27,475 nucleotides of DNA from NCBI GenBank assembly GCA_964558915.1, contig CAZLFV010000027.1, positions 1 through 27,475 on the forward strand, given 5' to 3'. The stretch is from CAZKEW01 sp964558915. GTDB taxonomy: Bacteria > Acidobacteriota > Aminicenantia > Aminicenantales > UBA8522. The notes beneath the pieces are model-generated. The model did no database searches, was not told the DNA's origin, and saw only the letters and a program-made list of their open reading frames with translations. Each line of letters begins with the position of its first letter. Positions within the stretch are counted from its first letter, which is position 1. Both the position numbers and the translations under genes were made by a program. This document shows positions 1 through 7,752 of this stretch, piece by piece.

Positions 1-710
1 TAATAGACGACAAAGTCTTTGTCCGGCTTGACGTTTTTCTCTTCCCAACCGAGAGTGGCCCTGGTCGGGCTCTCTTTCCTGACAGAAACTTTGTGCGAGG
101 GAGAATAGATGCTGGTCACGGGAACCTTGGAATCGATTTTCACAGCAATCGCTACTTCCTCGATCGGCCGATAAGAGAACCTCTCGGTATTCAAAGGATA
201 GACATAGCGGACAAGGCCTTTTTCTGCTCTCAGGATCTCAGAATAGGAAAGCTGAATTCTTTTCTCCCCGCGGGCCGGGATCGGGAAGACCCTCGCCCTA
301 AAGGTATTTCGGCCAATATATTCGAGGAGCGCCGGATCCTTCAGCCTGCGGACGATATCTTCATAGACCTTGCGGGCCTGGTCCCTATCCAAAACCTCTC
401 CCTGAATTTTTTTGTCTCCGATATACATAGCAAATTGCGAAACAGAAGCTCCTTCTGGTAAAGGAAAAATAAAGGTCCCCTCAATATCCCTGTCAAAATT
501 GTTGATAAAGACCTGGTCAATAGACGTTTTGGCCACATGGTCGCGAATCTCAACTGTGACCCTATGGTATTTGACAGTGAGGGAAGGAATAAACTCTCCC
601 GGCCGGTGGTCGGGAATGATGAAACCGTCGGCGGAGATCTGCGGGGCTAATCCAAAAAGAAGGGCAACGAACCCAAGCCCATAGAACCAAGAGCGAGGAA
701 TTATACGCAT
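1..710 (-). CDS. VIT-domain secreted protein, N-terminal part (runs off left edge)
   Basis: I read an uninterrupted minus-strand frame of 236 codons that starts at an ATG ending at 710 and leaves the window without a stop. It has a strong AGGAGG ribosome site 6 nt upstream. Residues 1-27 form a Sec signal peptide (RIIPRS, then a hydrophobic core ending QISA). Residues about 30-165 match a vault/inter-alpha-trypsin (VIT) domain: the phrases VEIRDHVAKTSIDQVF, EGTFIFPLPEGASV, YIGDKKIQGEVLD, ARKVYEDIV, and NTFRARVFPIPARGEKRI follow the usual VIT order. Proteins of this family normally continue into a von Willebrand A domain, which would lie outside the window. A role in extracytoplasmic protein interaction is known for the family only in general terms. 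The domain call is firm; the full architecture is inferred. Confidence 0.85.
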   Translation of the reverse strand, partial: MRIIPRSWFYGLGFVALLFGLAPQISADGFIIPDHRPGEFIPSLTVKYHRVTVEIRDHVAKTSIDQVFINNFDRDIEGTFIFPLPEGASVSQFAMYIGDKKIQGEVLDRDQARKVYEDIVRRLKDPALLEYIGRNTFRARVFPIPARGEKRIQLSYSEILRAEKGLVRYVYPLNTERFSYRPIEEVAIAVKIDSKVPVTSIYSPSHKVSVRKESPTRATLGWEEKNVKPDKDFVVY

Positions 711-746
711 ATCCAACCTCCTTCACCTCTCTCAGACGCTCCAATT

Positions 747-769
747 AGTATAACTCAACTTCCTTGAGT
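747..769 (-). promoter_or_regulatory. possible promoter -10 with adjacent inverted repeat upstream of the VIT gene
   Basis: On the minus strand a TATACT hexamer (747-752) is immediately preceded by the inverted repeat ACTCAA-GGAAG-TTGAGT (753-769), which would fill the -10/-35 spacer. No good -35 box is visible. It could be an activator- or repressor-controlled promoter for the VIT gene or a chance hairpin downstream of the HAD gene. Confidence 0.3.
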
Positions 770-786
770 CCGTTCCAGGATTTTGG

Positions 787-1386
787 CTATTCCCGGTCTC
801 CTCCCCGAGTCAACAACTCCTGAATTTTATGTTGAAGAGCCCTGACCGTTTGGAAAACCTCTGCTCCGCTGCCGGTGGACTTATTTTGCTCCTGGTCAAG
901 CAAAAAAATCCGCTTGATTCCCGCTTCCCGGCCCGCTTTGACGTCGAAAACAGAATCTCCCACGACGGCCACGTCCTGCTTCTTGAGTCCGAGTTTATTC
1001 AAAGCATCAACAAGCGGGGCCCCCGAGGGCTTCCAGAGCCCTCCTTCCCGGGAGATGACGCAGTCAAATTTCAGGTCAAACTTGCGCAGCAGGAACTCTA
1101 CATTTTCACGGCTGTTGTTAGTGACGAGAGCCTTTTTGATCCCCCTTTGAGATAGAAAATTTAGGAATCTTCTCATTCCTCTCTTGAGCCGGGCCTTTTT
1201 TGTGCCTTCGGATTCATATCTCTGCAGGATCTTCTGCTTTCGCGATTTTTCCGGTTCTTTAAGCCCGCTCAAATACGTTAGGATGGGAATTCCTCGAGTC
1301 CCCAACTCGGCTTTGATCCGGCTCCAGTCATAGGAGACGTCGACAACGGTCCCGTCCAAGTCAAAGATTATACCCTTAAGGCGCAT
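787..1386 (-). CDS. HAD-superfamily hydrolase (phosphoglycolate phosphatase-like)
   Basis: The 199-residue protein shows the four haloacid dehalogenase motifs in order. Motif I is FDLDGTVVD with the nucleophile Asp9 and Asp11. Motif II is ALVTNNS. The motif III lysine lies in the GLWKPSGAP region. Motif IV is VVGDSVFDVKAGREAG. The insert between motifs I and II is helical (rich in Lys/Arg), as in subfamily IA phosphatases such as phosphoglycolate phosphatase or beta-phosphoglucomutase. The substrate cannot be told from sequence. It starts 36 nt after the stop of the upstream zinc hydrolase gene on the same strand, so the two may be cotranscribed. The ribosome site in front of the ATG is weak, which fits internal position in a message. 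Confidence 0.85.
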   Translation of the reverse strand: MRLKGIIFDLDGTVVDVSYDWSRIKAELGTRGIPILTYLSGLKEPEKSRKQKILQRYESEGTKKARLKRGMRRFLNFLSQRGIKKALVTNNSRENVEFLLRKFDLKFDCVISREGGLWKPSGAPLVDALNKLGLKKQDVAVVGDSVFDVKAGREAGIKRIFLLDQEQNKSTGSGAEVFQTVRALQHKIQELLTRGGDRE

Positions 1387-1422
1387 GAAAAATCTCGGTT
1401 TTACACCAAGGCCAGGTCATAT

Positions 1423-2502
1423 TCACTCGGTAGACTTGACCCTTCCAACCTCAAAAAGCGGCTCGCCCGTGTTTGTCGGCGGCGTCTTGACGATATAAAG
1501 CATGATTCCGCTGAAGGGAGCCAGCAGCTCTTCCTTTGGATTCCCCAGATAGTCCGTTACAAGGCCGACTTTTTGACCTTTCTGGACATAATAGCCCTTC
1601 TTGATTTGAGGGAAAAAGAGCCCATCGCTCTTCGAATAGACCACCTCATACCAGTCAATCCAGACAGGATCAGGAGTGAGGTCGGGCGTCCCCTCAATCA
1701 TCTTGAAGAGCCGCATGACACTCAAGACTCCAGTGACATTCCGGCCGATGGATTCCTCATCGGTCTTCCCGAGGTATCCTGATTCTGTTGTTATAGCCGG
1801 CTTGCCAAGCAAAACCGCCGTATTTCCCAGGTACTTGGAATCGGCCAGGTCCTTTGCCTTGGTTTCGTCAATGATAATATATTTGATGCCGAAGGCGAGA
1901 CACATGTTCTTTGTGGTTGCATCCATTTCTTGATCACCGCTCACCATCCAGTACGTGTAAGGGATCAGGGCCTCGTTCCCGTCTCCACAGTGCAGGTCGA
2001 TGAGATAATCGCATCTCTTGATCACTTCCTGCATCAAAACAAAAGCAATGCGTTGGCTGAGTGTTCCCTCCGGGCTTCCGGGAAAGACCCGGTTGAGGTT
2101 TTTCCAATCAAACGGGTTGTAATAAATCACCCTCTTTTGGAAAGAAGACAAGTTGGCGATATGCACGAGGACGACCGTTCCGGCCAGGTCTTTCGGGTCG
2201 ATGGCTTTTTTCAGGCGGTAAAGAGCCAGGATAGGGGGATATTCATAGCCATGAACGCCGGCGACCAGTGCCAAGGTCTTTCCGGGCCTGGCGCCATGAA
2301 TGATAGTGAATGGAATGGACGTCCCGATTCCGTCCCTTTGGGGCACTTCGAGGTAGCCCGAGGCGGATGCCCCTGGAGCGGCTTTTGTGTCGCCCAGAGA
2401 AAACGGCTCTCGTTCGCCAGGTCCCTGAACGCAGAGCCCCGGTCCTCCACACAGAAAAAAGACAAGAAAAAGAACGGCGCTCTGACCAAGCGATGTTCTC
2501 AT
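1423..2502 (-). CDS. secreted succinylglutamate desuccinylase/aspartoacylase-family zinc hydrolase
   Basis: I chose the ATG at 2502, giving 359 residues, because it has a perfect GAGGAGG ribosome site and opens with a signal peptide (MRTSLGQS followed by VLFLVFFL); the frame is open further upstream but that extension looks untranslated. The mature protein carries the M14-like zinc site of the AstE/AspA family: VAGVHGYEYPP supplies His84 and Glu87, and LIDLHCGD supplies His171. NLNRVFPG near residue 136 matches the family's substrate-binding Asn-Arg pair. The last 90 residues form a beta-rich, lipoyl-like tail typical of AstE/AspA proteins. The family hydrolyses N-acyl amino acids or removes amino acids from small peptides; export suggests an extracytoplasmic substrate. 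Exact substrate unknown. Confidence 0.85.
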   Translation of the reverse strand: MRTSLGQSAVLFLVFFLCGGPGLCVQGPGEREPFSLGDTKAAPGASASGYLEVPQRDGIGTSIPFTIIHGARPGKTLALVAGVHGYEYPPILALYRLKKAIDPKDLAGTVVLVHIANLSSFQKRVIYYNPFDWKNLNRVFPGSPEGTLSQRIAFVLMQEVIKRCDYLIDLHCGDGNEALIPYTYWMVSGDQEMDATTKNMCLAFGIKYIIIDETKAKDLADSKYLGNTAVLLGKPAITTESGYLGKTDEESIGRNVTGVLSVMRLFKMIEGTPDLTPDPVWIDWYEVVYSKSDGLFFPQIKKGYYVQKGQKVGLVTDYLGNPKEELLAPFSGIMLYIVKTPPTNTGEPLFEVGRVKSTE

Positions 2503-2593
2503 GAGACCTCCTCTTATCATTATCCTCGTTTCAGATTTTATCTGATTCATAAGATTTGGTCCACGAAAAAACAGCTCGTTTGAAGAATAATTG

Positions 2594-2622
2594 TTGCTTC
2601 CCCTTTTGAGTTTTGTTATAAT
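2594..2622 (+). promoter_or_regulatory. sigma-70-type promoter for the small membrane protein
   Basis: TTGCTT (-35) and a perfect TATAAT (-10, 2617-2622) are separated by 17 bp, with a TG extended -10 element one base before the hexamer. The predicted start of transcription is about 2629, leaving a leader of about 33 nt that contains the AGAGGAGG ribosome site of the gene starting at 2662. Confidence 0.7.
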
Positions 2623-2661
2623 GCCGCTCGACCAAACCAAAAAAAAAGAGGAGGTGTTTTT

Positions 2662-2898
2662 ATGGGCAAGTACTTGGCCATCATCGCGGGCCTGATCGCC
2701 ATGGCGTTGGGCCTCTGGCTTGTTATCTTTGTCTGGTGGCGTCAGTTCTATGAGCTCGTTTTTGGATGCATCCCCCCTATCCTCTTTTTTGGCGGACTGA
2801 TCGCCCTAATCGCCGGAATCAGCAGCATCAGGGATGCCGCAAGGACAAAGAAGCTCGAGGAAGAAACTCAGGCAGAAGAGAAAAAAGAAGCGCAATAA
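2662..2898 (+). CDS. small two-helix membrane protein, unknown function
   Basis: This 78-residue protein has a strong AGAGGAGG ribosome site 8 nt before its ATG and its own promoter, so it is very likely real. It has two hydrophobic segments (about residues 4-26 and 32-54) joined by a short loop, then a highly charged Lys/Glu-rich tail (KKLEEETQAEEKKEAQ) that should be cytoplasmic and helical. I do not recognise a family. It stands alone between a divergent hydrolase gene and the ribbon-helix-helix gene, which has its own promoter. No function is proposed. Confidence 0.75.
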   Translation: MGKYLAIIAGLIAMALGLWLVIFVWWRQFYELVFGCIPPILFFGGLIALIAGISSIRDAARTKKLEEETQAEEKKEAQ

Positions 2899-2971
2899 GA
2901 AAAAATTAAATTAAAGAATAAACCCCGGCGTATTTCCCCTCGAGGATTCCCCTAATTTCTGGAAAAACCTC

Positions 2972-3000
2972 TTGACAAGCCACGTCTTTTTGTTTATTTT
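2972..3000 (+). promoter_or_regulatory. sigma-70-type promoter for the ribbon-helix-helix gene
   Basis: A perfect TTGACA (2972-2977) and TATTTT (2995-3000) are spaced by exactly 17 bp. The expected transcription start near 3007 falls inside the palindrome at 2999-3022. The leader to the ATG at 3042 is about 35 nt and contains GAGGTG as ribosome site. Confidence 0.75.
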
Positions 3001-3022
3001 GTAATTTGTAACTAAATTACAA
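2999..3022. promoter_or_regulatory. palindromic operator candidate over the transcription start
   Basis: The sequence holds perfect 9-bp inverted arms, TTGTAATTT and AAATTACAA, around a 6-bp centre GTAACT. It overlaps the end of the -10 box and the predicted start of transcription, a position where a bound protein would block initiation. The gene just downstream encodes a putative ribbon-helix-helix DNA-binding protein, so autorepression is the natural inference. It is AT-rich and has no following T-run, so it is not a terminator. Confidence 0.55.
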
Positions 3023-3041
3023 TAATTTGCGAGGTGTGATT

Positions 3042-3422
3042 ATGGACAACAGCAACGAAACATCTCCCAGAAAAAAAGAAAAAAACCAGGTTGAGGCGGC
3101 CTTTAGCGAAATCGGCGGCCAGGTGGAAAAATTCGCTGTCAAGACTGCAGAATCTATCAAGAAAGCCATTGACAAGGCGCTTTCGTCAAGAAATACGGTG
3201 CTCACCATCCGGGTCAATGAGGAAAGCAACAAAAAACTGAACATGCTAGTTGATGCCGGCCTGTTCAAGAGTCGCTCCGAAAGCGCGGCGTTCCTCATCG
3301 AAGAAGGGATAAAAAGCCAGGAGGATCTATTTGCCAAGATAAGGGATAAGCTGGAAACCATCGACAAGATCAAAAAGGAGCTTAAAACAATCGTTCACGG
3401 CGAGACCCAAGTCAAAGAATAG
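3042..3422 (+). CDS. ribbon-helix-helix (CopG-like) DNA-binding protein
   Basis: I chose the ATG at 3042 (126 residues) over an upstream TTG because GAGGTG sits at proper spacing before it. Residues 1-50 are polar and Lys-rich and include an amphipathic helix (EKFAVKTAESIKKAIDKAL). Residues about 52-90 look like a ribbon-helix-helix fold: a strand TVLTIRV, helix ESNKKLNMLVDAG, turn LFKSRSES and helix AAFLIEEGIK; this last part resembles CopG/ParD-type proteins. Residues 94-118 are coiled-coil-like. The promoter and palindrome directly upstream suggest it regulates itself. No toxin gene follows, so an antitoxin role is not supported; a nucleoid or regulatory role is possible. Confidence 0.65.
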   Translation: MDNSNETSPRKKEKNQVEAAFSEIGGQVEKFAVKTAESIKKAIDKALSSRNTVLTIRVNEESNKKLNMLVDAGLFKSRSESAAFLIEEGIKSQEDLFAKIRDKLETIDKIKKELKTIVHGETQVKE

Positions 3423-3464
3423 GACGGCTTGCCTCTGGCAAAAAATATGTGATACCATTCTGAT

Positions 3465-3875
3465 GTGGTTTCTGTCGGCGTTCTCCCGATCCTTCTGACC
3501 CTATCGCTGTTTTCCCCGACCGAAAAAAGCATCGAAAGAGCCTTCTTTCAGAACGACGCCAAGCTCCTCTATGCTCTCGTCTCTCCAAGAAATCAGGTCA
3601 ATATTTCTCTGCCAGAACCGATCTCTTTCTCCGACCAAGTCTCCTCCGAGCAAGCCTTTTTCCTGTTTCGGCAGATCTACTCGACCTTTCTGACATTTGA
3701 GTTTTATGCCGACATTGAACTTCCCGTCATAGCGAAAAAAAATGGCCTTATTTTCAAGGCCAGGTGGTCTTTTAAAAACAGGAAAAGCAACAATCAGTAT
3801 GTCCTCCAAGTCTTCTTTTATCTGGTCAAAGACGCGGGTTGGAAAATCACGGAAATTAAAGCCGAGAAACTGTAA
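3465..3875 (+). CDS. small secreted protein, possibly NTF2-like (DUF4783-like)
   Basis: The 136-residue product starts at GTG; an in-frame stop at 3450 excludes any earlier start. The first 20 residues (VSVGVLPILLTLSLFSPTE) look like a short, weakly charged signal sequence. The rest has the pattern of a small NTF2-like alpha+beta fold, with helix SIERAFFQNDAKLLYALVS followed by strands such as LIFKARWSFKN, QYVLQVFFYLVK and GWKITEIKAEKL, reminiscent of DUF4783 proteins. The family match is tentative. Its TAA stop shares a base with the ATG of the giant sensor kinase (TAATG), so the two are translationally coupled; the protein may work with the kinase at the membrane or in the periplasm. Confidence 0.6.
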   Translation: MVSVGVLPILLTLSLFSPTEKSIERAFFQNDAKLLYALVSPRNQVNISLPEPISFSDQVSSEQAFFLFRQIYSTFLTFEFYADIELPVIAKKNGLIFKARWSFKNRKSNNQYVLQVFFYLVKDAGWKITEIKAEKL

Positions 3876-6800
3876 TGCGGCGACTTCTCCCATTCCGCAA
3901 GAACATACTTCTCTACGGGTTCGCTCTGGGGACTTTCCTCGCACTCCTCTTTCTGGGGCTTTCCTTTCTTTTGCCTTCCCTCTTCACGTCCAACTACTAC
4001 GCTCGAAGTCTGCACACTTTAAGGGAGCAGACAAAATCCATAAAGAATGAATTTGCTGCTCTCGAAACCGACCTCCAACTCAAGCAAAAGGCGCTCTTCA
4101 CCTCTCCCCTTCCCCAGGACAAAGACAAGATCTTCGAGCGTCTTAAAACGATGAAATTGAATCCTGAAATCGAGGGTGTGGCTTATTATGACGAAAACGG
4201 CGCGCTGGCGGCGTGGCTGGGAAACGTCACTGATTTCAGGCCAGCCTCTCCGGACTTATCCTATCCTGTCCGCAACAAGGCCTCCGTTTATCTTGTGTCT
4301 TCCAAGAGAATTCGCCAGTCTGAGGCAGCGGTTTTTTTCAGGCTATTAGCTTTTGCGCCGCAAATTCGAGCGCCCTATCTTGCGGACTATTATTTTCTCG
4401 ACCGGAAACTCCAGAAGAACTGCGTGATCAATTTTTGGGACTACCGGGAGGAAGTGTCTGGGTTTGAAAAGCTCTTTTCCCAGCACAAGGATGAATATAT
4501 CGGGCAGCCGCGGGTCCAGAATGAAATCCAGACTGTCTTTTTCCCCCTTCGGAACAAGCAAAAACGGATCGTCGCCACGGTTAACCTGAGCTCTCCTTCG
4601 CTCGTCTCTTCTCAATCTCGTCTTCAAGAAAACCTGTTTTTTGTTTTCATCCTCCTCTTCGGTGCCTCCCTGCTTCTTCTCGTTATCTATTTAGCCCGCT
4701 CTTTTTTCACGTTTTCTGGGAAAAAAGGATATGTCGTCCTTCCTCTGATCCTGGCCCTCTTCGGATTGAGGCTCCTCTTTTTCCCTTTGAGCCGGCTGGA
4801 AAGAATGCGGGCACTTCACCTTTTCTCGCCTTCCTTGGCCAGCTTTTTGTCGCTGGGAGGCTTGACTCAATCGCCGGCTGACATCTTCCTGACCTCTCTT
4901 TTTCTTTTTATAATCATTGGGAGCCTGGTTATTTTGGCGCTGCATTCTCTCGAAAAAAGCCAGCCGAAATTGTCCGTGATGGTGGCTTGGCCCGTCAATA
5001 TCATTCTCAGCAGTGCCGCCTTTGTCTTGCTATTGGCCTTCCAGAAAGTCGTTTCTAGTGTCGTCCTCAACTCAAATATTAACCTGCTTCGCTTTGCGGC
5101 AGACCTTCCTTTCGCCATGCTTCACTTGAGCTTGCTTCTCCTCTTTCTCAGCGTCGCCCTCCTCATTTTCTTGGCTTTTCGGACGCTCTATCTGAACTTT
5201 TCTCAAGTCCGGAGGGCTTTCATTGTCTTTCTTCTCTCCATTTTCACCTTATTGATATTCCTCGGCCAATGGACAAATCCCCTTGTGTCCATCCTTCAGA
5301 CCGCAACGTTGGGCTTCCTATTTTTCCTGGCATGCCGGCCCGCATTACTCAGAAAGAAGGAAATTCTCTTTTCTGGCCTCCTGCTCATAACCGCTCTTAG
5401 CTATAATCTTTTGCATCTTGAATCCTCCTTCCATCTGCGTTCCATTGTCCAAACCGTTCTTCACGAAACCATTGTTGCCCAGGAAAACTGGGCCGATTTC
5501 CTAGTCCGGCAATCTCTCCCTCAGATTGAAAAGAGAAAAAACGCGGTTCTGTCCTATCTCCTCAGCCCCGGTCAGCCGCAATTCGCCCGATCCCTCTGGG
5601 AAAATACGCTGGTCGCAAAATTTAACTGGTATTCGACACTGGAGATTCTCGACCCTGAAGGCGAAATCCTGTCCCGTTTTTCCCTCAATATTCCCCAACT
5701 TTTTGGGCCTGAGATGACCCTTCCTCTGAGCCAAACTTGGACGGTTTCCCGGTTGACTGTTCCCTCCCTGGGAAAAGAAAGGGAGTTTATCCTCGGATAC
5801 AAGGATTGGTTCTCGTCCGGTCAGTATCTTGGCAGGATCGCCTTCTACCTGACAATCGACCCCGAGACGCTTCCCTTCCTTTATTCGGCCAATCCCTACT
5901 TCGAACTGCTGAAAATGAGCTCACTTCCTTCGCTCAACCAACAGGATTTCGGGTTTGCCATCTATGACCCGTCCGGCAGACTTGTGTTCAATCCCGAAAA
6001 GATATCAGCGGGCCTTGCTCCCGACCTCTTGCGCCGCATCCAGGAGACTCCGGACCCCGTCTGGTCGTCCTTTAGCGACAAGAAAAAAAGATACGCGGCT
6101 TTCTATTTTCTTCTGAACAACCGGGTTTATTCTCTCTTCATCCCGCAAAAGAATGTCCAGGGCCTGGCCGTGGAGTTCTTGAAGCTTCTTTTTTTCTATA
6201 CGGCCCTGTCCTTTCTTTTCCTCCTGTTTCTGCCCGCTCTTGTCGGGAAGATCAAGGTGAAGGACATACTCTGGTCCTTTTCCAGCCGCGTCTATGCCGC
6301 CTTTATCGCCATAACCATAACTGCATTGCTCCTCTTTAGTCTGTTTTCACAACGTTTTTTTAATGGAGTTTTTACCCAGAGTTTTGTCGAGAAGGCAACG
6401 ATTCAGGCCAATTTTGCCCGGAATATCATGCAGGACTATCAAGACTTCCTGCTCCAGCAACAGGAGGAAAGAGGCTCTCCGGTCATCCCCCCAGATGATT
6501 TGGTCTTCTGGATCAGCTCGGCCATAGGGAATGACGTCAATCTCTATAAGGAAGGCCGCCTGGTGGCATCGAGCCGCCGGGAATTCTTTGATTGGGGTCT
6601 TCTTCCCGAGTTTATAGACGGGGAAGCAGACTATGAAATCCGGTCCAAAAACGTACCCTTTTACACCCAGAGGCAGAAAATCGGGAGCTTCTCGTTCCAG
6701 AGCCTGACCATCCCTTACACAATCTCCGAGTCTCATTTTCTGGTCTCGCTCCCCTTCCCGTTCGAAAAACAGGAAATCACCAAGGCCACGCAAGAACTGG

Positions 6801-7714
6801 TCGAGTTCCTTGTTTTCATCTCGGTCTTCTTCATCGCCCTCGTGCTTATTTTCGCCAGGGCTATGGGCGCGATGATCATCTCCCCGGTCAAGAAACTCCT
6901 GGCCGGGACAAAGGAAGTGAGTTTGGGAAACCTGGAAATCTCGATCGAACATGCCTCCCATGACGAGATGAAAACGTTGATCGACGGGTTCAACACCATG
7001 ATCAAAAACCTGAAAAAACACCAGCAGGAGATCGCCGAGCTGGGCAAAAAGGCAGCCTGGGCGGAGATGGCCCAAAAGGTTGCGCACGAGATTAAAAACC
7101 CCCTCACTCCGATCCAGCTCTCGGCGGAGCACCTGCTTCGTGTTTATGAGGACAAAAGAGGAGATTTTGAGGTGGCGCTCCGAGAGTCCACTTCCTATAT
7201 CATCCGCGAGGTGGAAAATCTCAAGAAAATCGCTCAAGAATTCCTCGAACTCTCCAAGGAAACGAGCCTGACCAAGGAGCAATTCGACCTCAAGGAAGCA
7301 GTCGAGGATGTCATTTCGCCATACAAGAAAATGCTTTCCGAGAGAATAAAGTTCCGGGAAATCTATGAAGGCGGGTCATTCCCGGTGAGCGCCGATAAAT
7401 CTAAAATTAAAATTGCCTTCCGCAACATCTTTATTAACGCAATCGAGGCCATCCGCGGCAAGGGGACTGTAGAAATCAACCTCGCCCCAGAAAAGGAGCA
7501 TCTGCTTCTTATGATTAAGGATACAGGGACAGGGATGACGAAAGACCTGCTCGACAAAATTTTTGAGCCGTATTTTTCGACTAAGGATGTCGGCACGGGC
7601 CTCGGCCTGCCCATCGCCAAGAAGATCATCGAAGACCACGGCGGGTCAATCCGCGTGGACAGTGAGATCGGCAAGGGCACAATAATAATCATCCGCCTGC
7701 CCCGTTCAACCTAG
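3875..7714 (+). CDS. giant NtrY-like sensor histidine kinase with three extracytoplasmic regions
   Basis: The 1279-residue protein ends in a standard kinase core. A HAMP-like linker covers about 1000-1052. HisKA carries AHEIKNPLTP with phosphoacceptor His1071. The HATPase domain shows the N box (FINAIEAI, Asn1188), DTGTGM from Asp1216 and GTGLGLPIAKKI. The AHEIKNPLTPIQLSAE phrase is characteristic of NtrY-like kinases. The N-terminal 1000 residues hold about twelve hydrophobic segments: one at 12-34, a cluster of eight between 254 and 514, two at 768-826, and one at 976-1000. These delimit three likely periplasmic regions (35-253, 515-767, 827-975). NtrY proteins are usually nearer 700 residues, so this one is much enlarged. 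No response regulator is encoded in the window. The flavodoxin gene follows after 38 nt. Confidence 0.88.
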   Translation: MRRLLPFRKNILLYGFALGTFLALLFLGLSFLLPSLFTSNYYARSLHTLREQTKSIKNEFAALETDLQLKQKALFTSPLPQDKDKIFERLKTMKLNPEIEGVAYYDENGALAAWLGNVTDFRPASPDLSYPVRNKASVYLVSSKRIRQSEAAVFFRLLAFAPQIRAPYLADYYFLDRKLQKNCVINFWDYREEVSGFEKLFSQHKDEYIGQPRVQNEIQTVFFPLRNKQKRIVATVNLSSPSLVSSQSRLQENLFFVFILLFGASLLLLVIYLARSFFTFSGKKGYVVLPLILALFGLRLLFFPLSRLERMRALHLFSPSLASFLSLGGLTQSPADIFLTSLFLFIIIGSLVILALHSLEKSQPKLSVMVAWPVNIILSSAAFVLLLAFQKVVSSVVLNSNINLLRFAADLPFAMLHLSLLLLFLSVALLIFLAFRTLYLNFSQVRRAFIVFLLSIFTLLIFLGQWTNPLVSILQTATLGFLFFLACRPALLRKKEILFSGLLLITALSYNLLHLESSFHLRSIVQTVLHETIVAQENWADFLVRQSLPQIEKRKNAVLSYLLSPGQPQFARSLWENTLVAKFNWYSTLEILDPEGEILSRFSLNIPQLFGPEMTLPLSQTWTVSRLTVPSLGKEREFILGYKDWFSSGQYLGRIAFYLTIDPETLPFLYSANPYFELLKMSSLPSLNQQDFGFAIYDPSGRLVFNPEKISAGLAPDLLRRIQETPDPVWSSFSDKKKRYAAFYFLLNNRVYSLFIPQKNVQGLAVEFLKLLFFYTALSFLFLLFLPALVGKIKVKDILWSFSSRVYAAFIAITITALLLFSLFSQRFFNGVFTQSFVEKATIQANFARNIMQDYQDFLLQQQEERGSPVIPPDDLVFWISSAIGNDVNLYKEGRLVASSRREFFDWGLLPEFIDGEADYEIRSKNVPFYTQRQKIGSFSFQSLTIPYTISESHFLVSLPFPFEKQEITKATQELVEFLVFISVFFIALVLIFARAMGAMIISPVKKLLAGTKEVSLGNLEISIEHASHDEMKTLIDGFNTMIKNLKKHQQEIAELGKKAAWAEMAQKVAHEIKNPLTPIQLSAEHLLRVYEDKRGDFEVALRESTSYIIREVENLKKIAQEFLELSKETSLTKEQFDLKEAVEDVISPYKKMLSERIKFREIYEGGSFPVSADKSKIKIAFRNIFINAIEAIRGKGTVEINLAPEKEHLLLMIKDTGTGMTKDLLDKIFEPYFSTKDVGTGLGLPIAKKIIEDHGGSIRVDSEIGKGTIIIIRLPRST

Positions 7715-7752
7715 ACCTGGAATTTTATTAAGATTTATGGAAAAATAGCACC

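Noticed and set aside
2503..2640. N-terminal extension of 46 residues in frame with the zinc hydrolase gene.
   Set aside because: The extension would bury the signal peptide, and the ATG at 2502 has a far better ribosome site.
3428..3446. Small hairpin TTGCC-TCT-GGCAA after the ribbon-helix-helix gene, considered as a terminator.
   Set aside because: The stem is only 5 bp and it is followed by A residues, not a T-run, on the plus strand.
6347..7282. A long minus-strand open frame of 311 codons opposite the sensor kinase.
   Set aside because: It is antisense to the unmistakable HAMP/HisKA coding sequence and its translation has no family features.
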